DNA from: Lunularia cruciata
Lineage: Eukaryota; Streptophyta; Marchantiopsida; Lunulariales; Lunulariaceae
Direction: 5' to 3'
Assembly (NCBI GenBank): GCA_948567375.1
Contig: OX419755.1
Span: forward strand, 70,436,944-70,500,943
Length of the DNA stretch: 64,000 bases
The position numbers and the translations under genes are program-made. This document shows, in pieces, positions 1 through 10,731 of the stretch. Each line of letters starts with the position of its first letter. The first letter of the stretch is position 1. Below the pieces are notes generated by a model. The model was not told the origin of the DNA and did not search any database. It worked only from the letters and a program-made list of their open reading frames with translations.

Positions 1-414
1 CCAAACAAGGAGGAGGGAAGGCCAGCCTTTCCTCTATTGGGGGGGGGGGATCTTCACATTTTTGAGGCCTAATCTATTTTGGCCTCCAAAATTGCCTTCA
101 AAGATTTCAGGCATATTTTGGTTCCTACTCTATTAGTAGAAGTCCCCTTTTGGTGATACTTCTTTCTGATCTGTTTCGTCTTTCATGTGTAACATCCTTC
201 CAGATGTTACCAAACCAATTCTCACCTTTAAATCATATGTCTAGCTATTGGTTCTAAGGTTCTCAAGTCTATTTTGGTTTCTACTCTATTAGTAGAAGTA
301 CTCTTTTGGTGATACTTCTATCTGATCTATTTTGACCATCATGTATAAAATCATTCTAGATGTTACCAAACCAAATTTCACATCTAGATCATGTGTCTAG
401 CTTGTGGTATTACA
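1..414 (-). repeat. Partial family C LTR, cut by the window edge
   Basis: This stretch matches, in the same orientation, the right part of the complete C LTR at 46839-47567, and ends with the same TATTACA terminus at 408-414. The rest of the LTR or element lies outside the window. A G-run of about ten bases sits near 40-50. No coding piece is visible. Confidence 0.75.
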
Positions 415-537
415 CTAACAAAGGGATAGACAAAACATATGTAATCCCAAATATCAACAATCTTGATGTGATTGTTTACCTCATGTGATTATCCCAAGTT
501 GTCCTATCATATCCTTGTGCATATTTTTCACATGAGT

Positions 538-670
538 TGTCATGCATATACATATCACTATACAACATACATTGCTATACAACATATATTGCTATCAACA
601 TCATACACTATAGAAGCATAACTCACACTTAAATCATACATGAACTCTAAAGTGCTACAATAATTCAATA
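538..670 (-). repeat. Module A, outer copy beside the family P LTR
   Basis: About 130 bp that returns at 1110-1216 in the same orientation, so the 437-bp LTR of the P element is bracketed by two direct copies. The same bracketing occurs at 47644-48296 and 51350-52009. It is absent around the other P LTR at 8820-9257. Its role is unknown. It may be part of a larger or composite LTR, or the end of the internal region repeated by a tandem arrangement. Confidence 0.6.
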
Positions 671-1109
671 CATTTACACAACTCAAATCACACTCAACTA
701 GATAAGTACTTGATTTGTCACTCAATAATCTATCAACAACTCAGCATTGATTACAATCAAGCCACACCCACCCTAGCTAAGAGACTCCAAGTGATGCTCA
801 CCGGCATTTTTCCCACTCTAGCTAAGAACTCGAAGGCTTCACAATAAAGAAGTGAGCTCTCTAGAGTTGCACTTCTAAGGTATACTCCTGATTTTGATCT
901 AGGTCTCATCCCAACGGTCCCGCTGATGGCACACCTGATGATGTGAATAGTGCAAGTGATGGTGAGCCCCACCATGTAATCAATACCCGACACATGAAAT
1001 CTGACTGTCGGAAAGTAGTCTATGAATAACTACCAAAATACCTCTAACTACTATCAATGCTACTCTAGTGTCCAAGAAATCTAGATGCAATGCTACAAAT
1101 GGTGTGATA
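671..1109 (-). repeat. 3' LTR of the family P element
   Basis: A 439-bp repeat. It matches 8820-9257, 47759-48194 and, inverted, 51455-51888, all of 434-439 bp. Ends are close to the TG...CA rule allowing for decay. Module A lies on both sides. Confidence 0.7.
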
Positions 1110-1216
1110 GTTGTTATGCATATACACATCGCTATACAACATACATTGTTGTCAACATCATACACTATAGAAGCACAACTCACACATAAGTCATACATGA
1201 ACTCTAAAGTACCACA
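1110..1216 (-). repeat. Module A, inner copy
   Basis: Direct repeat of 538-670, lying between the 3' LTR and the 3' untranslated stretch that follows the PHD-finger piece. It holds the same blocks (a CATACACTATAGAAGCA-type core and an AACTCTAAAGT end) as the outer copy. Confidence 0.6.
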
Positions 1217-1390
1217 ATCATCCTTCCTAGCTAGCGGTTATGTCCCTCTAACTCCATATAGCCATCTACTCCAAATATATTGTATAACCCATGGTGGGCA
1301 AAAGATAAAGAGGCTGGGTGCTATCAAATCCCATCGTTAGTTGCCTGTCTGCAGTCTATACCATATAAAGGATGAACTAGCTATAGGTCA

Positions 1391-1528
1391 GGTACATCTA
1401 GGATACAACCACTGTCCTTGAGGAACCACCATGAGAAGAGGAGTCATACATACCATATGCCATCCTCTCAAATAGCTATCACGTACTAACTTAGTAGCAG
1501 CTCTACCAAACGAGCTGCATAACATACA
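1391..1528 (-). pseudogene. PHD finger after integrase, family P (fossil)
   Basis: The reading on the minus strand keeps the framework of a PHD finger: a CMLC pair, a Trp-His step in RGWHMVC, the hydrophobic stretch MTPLLMVVPQG and a final PRC. PHD fingers usually bind histone H3 tails. Directly upstream is the integrase C-terminal part (ILRVHEV..., LVLEG). The better kept copy at 48480-48604 shows the zinc-ligand spacing more clearly. In many plant Gypsy elements a chromodomain stands in this position; families B and C in this window have that version. Confidence 0.7.
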
Positions 1529-2159
1529 CCGCAAGCTTACATGTACAAGTGCCAAGCTTGGGTCCATAGGACCATCAATGTTTGGGAGGTGGCATTGTGC
1601 ACAATTGTGCACATGATTCTTCCAAATAACACCATCATGTCCTTCCAACACAAGGACTCCATATGGAAAAACCTCGTGCACTCTCAAGATAGTGCAACCT
1701 ATAGAAACATCAAGTGTTGTCAATGTTGTTTGCTATAGATATACATAGTCACATGGATGAAAATTGACATATCGAGGATCTATAACCTCCTCCTAAATTA
1801 GCATAGCATAAGGTATCCTTATTTTGAGTAATTGCTAAGGTCTCAAAGGCCATCGGCATCACTCTCCAAAAGATCTCTACCTGTTAAGAACATACGTTCA
1901 TCCATACATCTAGATCATCCATGTCTAATACTACAGTAGCATCTTGACAAATGGCTGTAAGTACATTTGGATCTCATCCATAGAGTAGAAAGTAAGGAGA
2001 GAAGGATGTTAAGGAGGTTTGCCGACTGAATCAATAGCCCATGGCCAACCAAGGTAACTAGAGATCTCAATATCCCAAGTGACCTCTTTGCGAACCATAC
2101 TTTTGCAATCCTCTCTTCATTGTCTGAACCACTCTCACTACTAAGCCATTTGCCTTAGG

Positions 2160-3300
2160 GTGATCTCGGGAGGTAGTATGATGATCAATCAGAGTCTTGT
2201 CACACAAGACCTAAATTCTCCCAAGAACTCTATACCCTGATCAGTCAAGACCTCAACTGGCGCACCAAAATGAGTGAGAACCCAATCCAAAGAACAAGTA
2301 AGTTGTCCTTTCACTGGACTTGTCAAGAAGTCACCATCTCTACCATCACCAAAATGTACTAATGATGTCTTACAATCAATGAGAAAGGTCCAATGAAGTC
2401 CAAACTCCAATGGTAACCCAATCCCATGATAGGTAATGGATGTAATTGTGGTGTAGAGCATTAAATGATGTTCTAAATCGGTCACAAATGACACATCTTG
2501 TAACAAACTACTTTACATTTGTCTACATAACACACCACCAATAATGAATCTAGAGTAAGCTATATGTACACTTTACTCTAAAATTTCCTAGCTCCTCATG
2601 AGCATGATAGACAAACTATGGTCTCTGAGATGGAAATGGTACTACTCTCACTCTACCATCCTCCCATACACAAAGAAGATGTCTGCCCTCCAATCTGAAT
2701 TGGCTGGCTTGCTGAAGGACATGGTCTTTTTCCTTGGTCCCAACTATGCCACACACAACACCAATGCAAAGATATTCCATCACTAAGACATCATCATGAA
2801 TGTCTTGTTGAACTATACCACTATCTCCACTCTTTAGATCTATGACCTTAATAACTCCTCCTCTATGCGCTAAGAGAGATACCATCAAAGCCTCAAAAAA
2901 TATATAGAGAAAGGCAGATGTGTGTGAACCTAGCACCATGTCCTCATTTGTCTCACCATGCAAACGTGCTTTGGTCTGATCCTGCTGGCTGGGACATAGG
3001 TTTCTACTCAACCCATCTGCATCATAGTTCAACACTCCATGTCTATGAATAACCATGAAATCATACTCCTTTAAAATCAGAGCCCATCGTGCAAGCTTCC
3101 TTGAAAGTTTGTCGGACTCTATCAACCACTTCAATGGTTGATGATCAATGATGAGAGTAAAGGGGTTACCAAATAGGTAACATCAGAAATGTGCTACTCT
3201 CCATACTATTGCCAAGCACTCTCTCTCATATGAAGTATACTTCACCTCCGCTGAAATTTTAGAACAATTAGCATAGGCCACCACAAACTCCTCCTCATCA
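2160..3300 (-). pseudogene. RNase H and integrase pieces, family P (fossil)
   Basis: RNase H end-part is seen at 3134-2950 (LARWALILKEYDFMVIHRHG, then NYDADGLSRN), matching the plus-strand copy at 49400-49560. Integrase core pieces follow at 2500-2190, including the HFGAPVEVLTDQG block that holds a catalytic Asp. The strand and order agree with the RT piece upstream and the PHD piece downstream. Confidence 0.75.
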
Positions 3301-4140
3301 TTATGTTGGGTGAGCAGTGCTCCAAGCCCCAACATACTCCAATCAATGTGAACCTGAAATGGTCATCCTCTAATTAGTCTCCTCAAAATAAGAGTAGATT
3401 TCAACCTCTCCTTGAGCTCTACAAAAGCTCTCTCCTGCTCATTTCCCTAACACCACTCTTGTGCAAGCTTAGTCAACTTTGTTAAGGCCTTTGCAATGGT
3501 ACTAAATCCTCTAACATAGTGGTGATAGAAGTTTGCCAACCCAAGGAATGCTCACACTCTGATCACATCCATAGGTCAAGGAATACGCGTAATAGCCTCC
3601 CTTCACCTTGGTTTGTTGAACACCAAGTCCTCCAAGGTAGATAGTGTGACCCAAATATGCAACCTACTTGTGGAATAAACTACACTTCCCAGGCCAATGG
3701 ATAGAATGGTAATCTCCACCCATCTGCCTATTTATGCATTTGCCATGCATATCCTTCTTGGTTGGCATCACTGTAGTTGATGCATACTCTCCACGTGAAA
3801 TCTCCACCAAACCAGCCTCAAAAAGGTCACTTCTCTGGCTTTGAATCAATGCTCTCTCCATGTCACTATATTGATAAGGACATTGGAAAATTGGTGTATT
3901 GCTAGTCAGCTCAACCCGTATACTAGGTCCTTTTAGAGCACCCAAATCCTTCATACTAAAGGCAGACCAACTCGTGTAGCTTCTCAAGAACCTCCAAACC
4001 TTCCGTCTTTCCTCTCTTGTAAGCTTGGGTCCAATATCTACCTCCTAAGTATCCATTGTAATTATCGGAGGAGTGGAAGACGTATTGACTAGCTGCTACA
4101 CTAGGCCCTTGGGAGCAATAGTGTCATGCCCCCAACCACT
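3135..4140 (-). pseudogene. Reverse transcriptase piece, family P (fossil)
   Basis: The N-terminal RT region is readable at 3987-3664: SMKDLGALKGPSIRVELTS, a YQYSDMERALIQSQ block and the LVEISRGEYASTTVMPTKKD block, the usual start of a Gypsy-type RT palm. The rest, down to RNase H, is decayed. A solo B LTR (4214-4626) separates it from the methyltransferase relic upstream. Confidence 0.7.
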
Positions 4141-4213
4141 AGAGGTCCCAACCTTAATGTGAAAAACTCCCTCGGATCTAGCTGCAAACTCCATACGTCC
4201 TATAGTTGCATCT

Positions 4214-4626
4214 TGTAACAGTATGGAGTTTAGCGACATAGTTAGTAAGGCTAATGAAGTAGAGAATAAGCCAAATTAACCTAGAATATTCCAAAAGCAT
4301 CTAGGAAGTTTCCTAATTAGTTAACTTGCACTCCAAGCATGTAGCTTCTAGAAGGAAGTTTCTAGAAGCTTGTAACTAGCTTAGCTTGCATGCCAAGTAG
4401 GCGGCTTCTAGAAAGAAGCTTCTTGAGAAGCTTGCTAGTTAACTTGGCTTGCACTCTAAGAAAGCGGCTCTAGGAAGCTTCTTGAGAAGCTTCTCAAGGG
4501 CCTTGTATGCTACCTATAAATACCAAAGCCAAAGCTCATGCTAGGCATTTGGAGTTTTCCCTCATTCAAGTGTCCCAATGTGAGTTTCCATTCTCCTATT
4601 TCTCTCCTTGGTCTCGGTCTTTTACA
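4214..4626 (+). repeat. Solo family B LTR inserted in the P element
   Basis: A 413-bp copy of the B LTR (compare 34702-35110) with TGTAACA at the start and TTTTACA at the end. No internal B sequence follows, so it is a solo LTR. CATCT precedes it and CATCC follows it, a likely 5-bp target duplication with one difference. It contains the repeated GAAGCTTC-type palindromes and TTCTAGAA pairs found in the whole B element, and a TATAAATA box. Confidence 0.85.
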
Positions 4627-4879
4627 CATCCCAAGTAGACCAAGGGTGTAATCTAAGTAGACCACACTCACTTGGATGGACTCCAAGTAGACCACTCTCT
4701 CTAATAGCCACTAGTTGTGTCCCAAGAATACCCTGTCCACTTGGTCCATCGCCCCGAGCATGTACCTGAATTGTCTTGATAGGCACAAGGTTCACAAGTG
4801 TTCAAGTGGGGATGCCTATCAAGTGCATCTTATGTTGCTCTGCCAAGCCAAGGCTCACAATCTAGAACAAACAGTTCAT

Positions 4880-5840
4880 GTCCATAGCCTGACCTACTAC
4901 CTAATGCCTAGATGCCTCTAACATTGTTGGAATAGCGGTAATACCATTCCAAAAACCCATCACCCGCTCTCTCATTGGCATTGGGCTCGACCAACTCTTG
5001 TAACTATGAGCCCTAAACTAGTCCAAGACCTCCCTCTCAAAAAGCATGAGAGCTTGGGAAACCCATAAGTGTGGGAAAAGTAGCTCTAGGCTATCCAACT
5101 AGGTTCACCACTACCATAGGTGACCTATCAGCCGCTACCACTATTTGAGACTGACGCCCAACATCCAAGATGTCATCAACAATGATGTGGTCTAGTCATT
5201 GAATCCCATCATAAGTGCATTATAGACCCTCTCTAGGTGAGAGGTTCATCCATCAAAGACAAAGATGATGAGCCCGTGATCTCACTTTGGCTGCATCTAA
5301 CAACACGGTAGGTCCCATCCAAGAATGGACTTGATGTGTACTTGCCACCACCCGGGTATAAAAATCACCCATCAAAGGGACATTCTCTAACATGTAAACT
5401 AGAGAAATAGACTTATGAACTTGGAGATGTTGTAGATATGTAATATCTCCCAAAACACACTAGAACAGGGATTATGAATACCCAAACCTCGACCAATGTG
5501 TGTATGTCCCTAACAAGGCCATCCAAAAATCACCAAATGAACAAGACCATGTCTCTCCAAATTTTTCACCCCCAGCAAGGAAATGTTTGCTTGTAGGGTT
5601 TTTTATAACCCCTAACTATTGATATTGGTAATAACTTAGGATACTAATAGGCCAAGTGTGGCTACATGATGTAGAAAGATTTGCTTAGCAGTCTCATCTC
5701 TCTCCATATACAAGTATCTTTGTACCGTATACCCACCTGTAATACCACAACTAGTCCACTGCTAATCCCACCGAACAACTCCAATAAACATACTCCCTCT
5801 ACTAGATATTGCCAAGCAATGAGTGTGGTATCCAAAGGTG
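4880..5840 (-). pseudogene. C5 cytosine DNA methyltransferase domain carried by the P element (fossil)
   Basis: Minus-strand pieces show C5 methyltransferase motifs in the normal order. Motif I, the S-adenosylmethionine loop, reads LELFGGISSGL near 5781-5749. Motif IV, with the catalytic Pro-Cys, reads GWPC followed by GRGLG and SSVFW near 5550-5470. Motif VI reads LENVP near 5390-5376. A motif VIII-like KVRSRAH lies near 5288-5268. Late motifs NERERVMGF (near 4985-4950) and VVGQAM (about 4900-4883) resemble motifs IX and X. The span of about 960 bp fits one catalytic domain. It lies on the element's coding strand, between the gag-side part and RT, inside the LTR pair. In living family members such a domain would methylate cytosine in DNA. 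This copy is broken. A host methyltransferase pseudogene trapped in the element is the alternative. Confidence 0.75.
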
Positions 5841-6190
5841 TGTAATACTCCAAGGACAAGAAAATTCTTCAAGAGAGATACAAGAGAGAAAATATAAATT
5901 TCATTCTCAATCCTTAGATGCCCCAAAGGAGCACCTTCTCTTTATTATATAGCCAAGGAGGATCTCTCCCAAGGAAGCTCTACCATAGGATTAGATACAT
6001 GGATAGGTGACCTATCAGCAAGCTCCACCCTTAGATTACTTTCTTGGATGGGTGACATGTCGGTCTTGGTCACATTTGGTTGGTCAAACAGGCTTTGACA
6101 AGAGGGAATCTTTTAGGGAATCTTCTTGTAAGAATCTCAAAATCACGTGGGTGAGATACCGTTGGAAAGCTCTTGGGGAGACAAACCAAA
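5841..6190 (-). repeat. Partial family C LTR in the P element
   Basis: About 350 bp matching one end of the C LTR (compare 46839-47150), including the TGTAATAC terminus, the GGAGCACC hairpin region and the TATATAG box. The other half is missing. It abuts the start of the methyltransferase relic. Confidence 0.75.
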
Positions 6191-8819
6191 GGCACCCCAT
6201 CACCACCTACCACACCTGCACTAGGACGTCTAGGAGCTATAGATGTTGTCTATAGTGCCTCAAAGAGTGTAAACGACTGGGGAAGTCTAACTTGTCTACC
6301 AACCTCTCTTCTCTATGAGTCCAACTCCATTGATGCTCCTAGGCTCTGGAGCAAGTATTGCATTCCTAATCACTATGACAAATGCATCCACTTTTGCTGC
6401 TCCGCACATGAAATCAAGGCGTCTCTATCACCCATATATGAGGTGGAAGCCTCAGCACCCGAATCTGATCTCCTTTGACCTATGGCCATGCTAGCCAATC
6501 TTTGCTCCAACTGCTCAATGTGAGTAGCCATAGTGTATAAGAAGTAAAGGCATGTTTTGCACCCCAACTAGGTGTGGATCCTCTACCATCACCTCTACTA
6601 CCTCATCTTCCATGACCTGGAGCTCCTCTACCACCTACTACAACAGCTCTACCACCCATAACTCCAGGTGTAGGTCAAGCATTGGTCATTGGTATGACCA
6701 AATCTATGGCAATGCTCACATTGTTTGTGTTGGTTGTGATGCACTAGAGGTTTTAGGTACGTTGCCCTAAGGGCACTCTCTCTTGTGATGAAGTCCACCA
6801 CAAGTCCAACAAGCAACACCACCACTCATTGGCTACTGCTGACCCAAAAACAAAGGTAAAGGTCTAGCTACACTAGGCCCTCCACTCACTCCATAGGACC
6901 TAGGCTGTCCACCCTATCCTCAAAAACCAGCATGGCATGGTGCACTCTGAAAGAAGTAATTAGGGTGGATGAGGTCTCTCTACCATATCCAAATGTCACC
7001 ACTCTGTCCTCCACCATGTTTAGCTCAATATCCTCAGCCAAACCAAATACCACTACTAAAGTAAGCAAAGTAGCCTATAACAACATAGAATTATGGACTC
7101 TATGTCACAACTCCCTATCCAGTATCCCCATACCAAAATTGGATTGTCTGGAGCTTACTAACTCCCTAAGTAAAATTGATCAGCCATCTCAAGTGAGTGC
7201 ATGCCTTGCGTAGGCTCTCTCCAACCTTCTACTAGAACTCCAGCAAGCTCCTTAGCTTGTCAGTCCGCACTCCCTGGTATTTCTACCTCAAACACTAGAA
7301 GAACTCCACCATGGGGTTAAACCCCGGTACTAAACCATCTCCTAGTGTTGTATCTCCACTCATAGTAGCACCATCTCCAAGAGACCCACCAACGCTACTA
7401 GAGCTAGAACTCATGGGTACAACCAATCTACCTCTAGAAATTGAGCTTAAAGTGATGAAGAGACATAGTTCAAAGACCAATACTGTCTCCATCGCTCAAT
7501 CTCCTCCAAGTGAGCTCTCCTAAACTCATGGTAGTCTTCCATCAATAGATACTCCAAATGCTCAAACAACCTCTTCCATGCCATGAAGGAAATGAACAAA
7601 GTCGAGTTCTACATATGTTGTAGATCACACCAACTATCAAACTCTTGGATGAGTCATCTAACTCAATGGTACCCATTGTACCAGAGTAACGCTTGGGACC
7701 TTTGGAGGCCCCATAAATCTTCTCCATGTCCTACAACAACGGTGCAAACACAACAAGTGCACTCTCAACTAATTCAGCTCTTGTGTCAAACTCCAACTCA
7801 GAGTCAATCTCCTCCCTCATTGGGACTTGAGATACAAGTTGATATTGAATGCCACTTCGAGTAAACCCATTACGTATTGCAGTGCTATCTCCTCTGGAAA
7901 TCCCAAAGAACTCCGTCGTGACAAAGTAGCGCCAAGAATTGCAACCCGCAACTAGAACCATCGTAAGTACCCAAACAAAAATCACCACCAAATGCCAACA
8001 CTTCCAAGTGCCAATACCACCAACTGAATGTCATCAACTAATGTAGCTCTAACTACAACAACTTCACTAGGAGAAAGGGCAACCTATAACCTATCATCAC
8101 AACATGCACTCTCACGGTCTGTAGGTCATCACTTCTTGCCTCACCAAAGAGAAACACAAGTAGTTTGATTGGTCATCACTCTAGCCTCGCTACCGAGAGC
8201 ACACCATAGCACCAACGCTCTAAATTCAAGGCACCTCACACAAACAAGAAGTAGAGAATGGAGGGAGTCTAATCACAAGAAGGCTAAACAAAACTTTCCG
8301 TCTCATAAATCAACACAAGACTGACTCTGCCACCATTTGGCATTTGGCATTTGACATAATTGGAATACCTATCTACTTCTTGAGCTACAAGGATCACCAA
8401 GAATGAGATCAAAGTTCTTCTTGCCAAAATCTAATGTAATCTAACATAAATCACTAAAGTTGGTTGACCACCAAATCCTTTGCTAACTCTTCATTCAAGC
8501 CAAATTGGAAAGACAGGGATTGTCAAACTGGCAATTCATGGAGATCTTGGATCCCAACTCTACCTTCCATTTCACTTTCTAAGTTCAACTCGCACCAGAT
8601 TTGTCTTGTGTTCACCTCTTGAGCTCAAAATCACAACTACCACTTGAAATAGACTCTCTTTGGCTCCAAATTTGGCTAGCACTTCCGCACACAATCACTC
8701 CCAAGGAAATCAAAATGTGATCAAGGTACCACAATCCACCGGGCTTGGAGATACCACCACCACCTTCAATTTTTGCACCCGATTTTCCCTTGACTTTCAT
8801 TTCTCTATTGCAATTGATT
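6190..8819 (-). pseudogene. gag-side region of the P element (fossil)
   Basis: A decayed minus-strand coding stretch between the 5' LTR and the methyltransferase relic. The clearest sign is a zinc-knuckle-like motif, CWTCGGLHHKREC, at 6811-6773, near the spacing of nucleocapsid knuckles but one residue short. Serine-rich and acidic fragments occur at 7492-7295 and 7991-7731. No protease motif was recognised with confidence. Confidence 0.45.
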
Positions 8820-9257
8820 TGTTTATAACACTCGAATCACCCTCAATCAAATCAGTATTTGATCTATCTCCCAATAATCTGCCAACAATTGTGCAGTGAT
8901 TACAATCAAGCCACACCCACTCTAGCTAAAAGATTACAAGTGACGCTTGTCGGCTTTTTGTACACTCTAGCTAGGAACTCGAAGGCTCAACTCTAAATAA
9001 GTGAGCTCTTGGGAGCTACACTTCCATGGTATACTCTTGATTTTGACCTAGGTCTCACCCCAACAGTCCCACTAATGGCACACTCGATGGTGTGAATGAT
9101 GCAAGTGACGGTGGGCACCACATGTAGTCAGTACCCCGAACAAAAAACCTGACTATCGGAAAGTAGTTTATGAGTAATTGCCAAAATATCTCTAACTACT
9201 ATCATTGCTACTCCGGTGTCCGGACAATCTAGATGTGATGCTACAAATGGCGTGACA
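8820..9257 (-). repeat. 5' LTR of the family P element
   Basis: A 438-bp repeat with TGTTTATA at the left and GCGTGACA at the right, matching 671-1109 at roughly 80%. Module A is absent on both sides here, unlike the three other P LTRs. Confidence 0.7.
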
Positions 9258-10731
9258 GGGCCTTTAGCCCTTGCTAGGTAAAGAGCAAGTGACACATCAG
9301 GCATGGTGTATACCGAGTCACTCTAGACGGTTCGCTCTAGAAAGTGAAGCCATAGTTAACACACGAATAATGATAATAACATATATTTTTGCTCTTCATA
9401 GCTCTCCTTCTATGCAAAACCATAACTCACTCATATCCCACCTCATATGACCATACATTAATTCTCAAAACTCTAGAAAACTATAAACTATTCATTATTT
9501 TCAATTTATATCTATATAATATTCAAACTAAATTCAGATGGAACTAGAGTATGAGAATAAAATTAAAGAGAACCAAAGAGAACCAAGAGAATAAAATTAA
9601 AAATTCTTGACCCATCACTCTTATCATGATTAAGAACTAATCACTCCGCGACCTTCAATTTAGGAACAAATGGAACCAAAATCAAAAACAGAACTAAACT
9701 CCAAAATTCCAGAATTTCTCCTCACTCCCTCTTCTCTCCTCTCCCTCTCAAATGCTCCCACTCCTCATATTAGCATTAGAAGGAACATCACGTTGTAGTC
9801 ATTTACATTTGAAGATGTAGCCCATTGTTCTTTTGTTCTATGACAAGTTGAGGATAACATACTTATCATACATTTGAATTGCAAATGAGCAATTTAGTTT
9901 GTAGCTTTTCTTCTTTTGAAATCGATATGAATTGTATGTAGCTTTTCTCATTATTCATGTTCTCTTTTCCATTCGCTAATAAGGGATTTGCGAGTGAATT
10001 CTTTTTTCGCTTTTCTTAGTAATTGCGTACAATGTCCACTTTAGGACCAACCTTCAGTATAATTTCCAATCACCTTCACGGTACACCTGGAATATTTGGT
10101 CATTGTACATGCAGTTAACCCTAGCACCTTAAGAGAAGAAGGCAATAGGAGAAGAGTGAGGAAGCACCTCAATCCAGAAGCTGTTTTAGTAAACGCAGAA
10201 ACGGACAGTCAACTGATATGATATAATCCACCGTATCCTGTCAATTGTGAGCTATCAAGATCAGTGTCCTTCAACTTCTGTGAGTGCTGACGTGCGCATC
10301 TGATTCTACCAAGTTGATAGTTCGTATAATTAGCATATTGACAAGCGTCAGTTCATTTGCCTCGCTAAAGTATTCATTCAAGACAACACACATGGATTCA
10401 GAAATTGTGACCGTACGACACTCGGAGTTTCAGGAGCATTGGCGCTCTTTCAGGTGAAGACGTGACGACTAGTCGAAATCTAAAAACATTCGACTTCTCT
10501 ATGCCCACTCGCATTACTTAGTCCAAGCTGACAATGCTTGATGGGCAAAGGATCTGTACAAGTGTCAATAGCTTCGTCTTCTTCCTCAAGGAAAAGCAGG
10601 CAACATTTCCAGTCACATCCTGAGGAAGATGAGTAAAATATCGAGGCCTCTATATTAACAATGGTGATTTCAGCGAATTCTATGATACATCAACCTCAAT
10701 GAAGCAGAGGATGGAAGAGGACACCGTTCTA
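9258..10731. other. Intergenic stretch and probable 3' untranslated region of the J-protein gene
   Basis: AT-rich DNA between the P element and the stop codon of the J-protein gene. The part near 10000-10731 is closer in base composition to the gene and probably includes its 3' untranslated region. No other gene, tRNA or element was recognised. Confidence 0.4.

Larger units (their letters stand above)
671..9257 (-). mobile_element. Family P Ty3/Gypsy-type LTR element carrying methyltransferase and PHD pieces (fossil)
   Basis: An old, badly broken LTR retrotransposon on the minus strand. In its reading direction the parts are: LTR 8820-9257, a gag-like stretch with a zinc-knuckle-like motif near 6773-6811, a C5 cytosine methyltransferase relic at about 5840-4880, reverse transcriptase about 4140-3135, RNase H about 3300-2620, integrase about 2620-1400, a PHD finger at 1528-1391, and LTR 1109-671. 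The LTR pair is only roughly 80% alike by eye, so the insertion is very old. Later insertions into it are a solo B LTR (4214-4626) and a partial C LTR (5841-6190). There are many breaks. The Gypsy assignment rests on the order RT, RNase H, integrase. No convincing tRNA primer site was found next to the LTR. Confidence 0.75.

Noticed and set aside
4880-5840. Host methyltransferase gene rather than an element domain
   Set aside because: Same strand and position as the element's other coding parts, no splice sites between motifs, and enclosed by the P LTR pair. Kept as the main alternative only.
8336-8350. TGGTGGCAGAGTC as a primer-binding site of family P
   Set aside because: It resembles a tRNA primer site, but it lies almost 500 bp from the LTR edge at 8820, so it cannot be placed as one. 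Left open.
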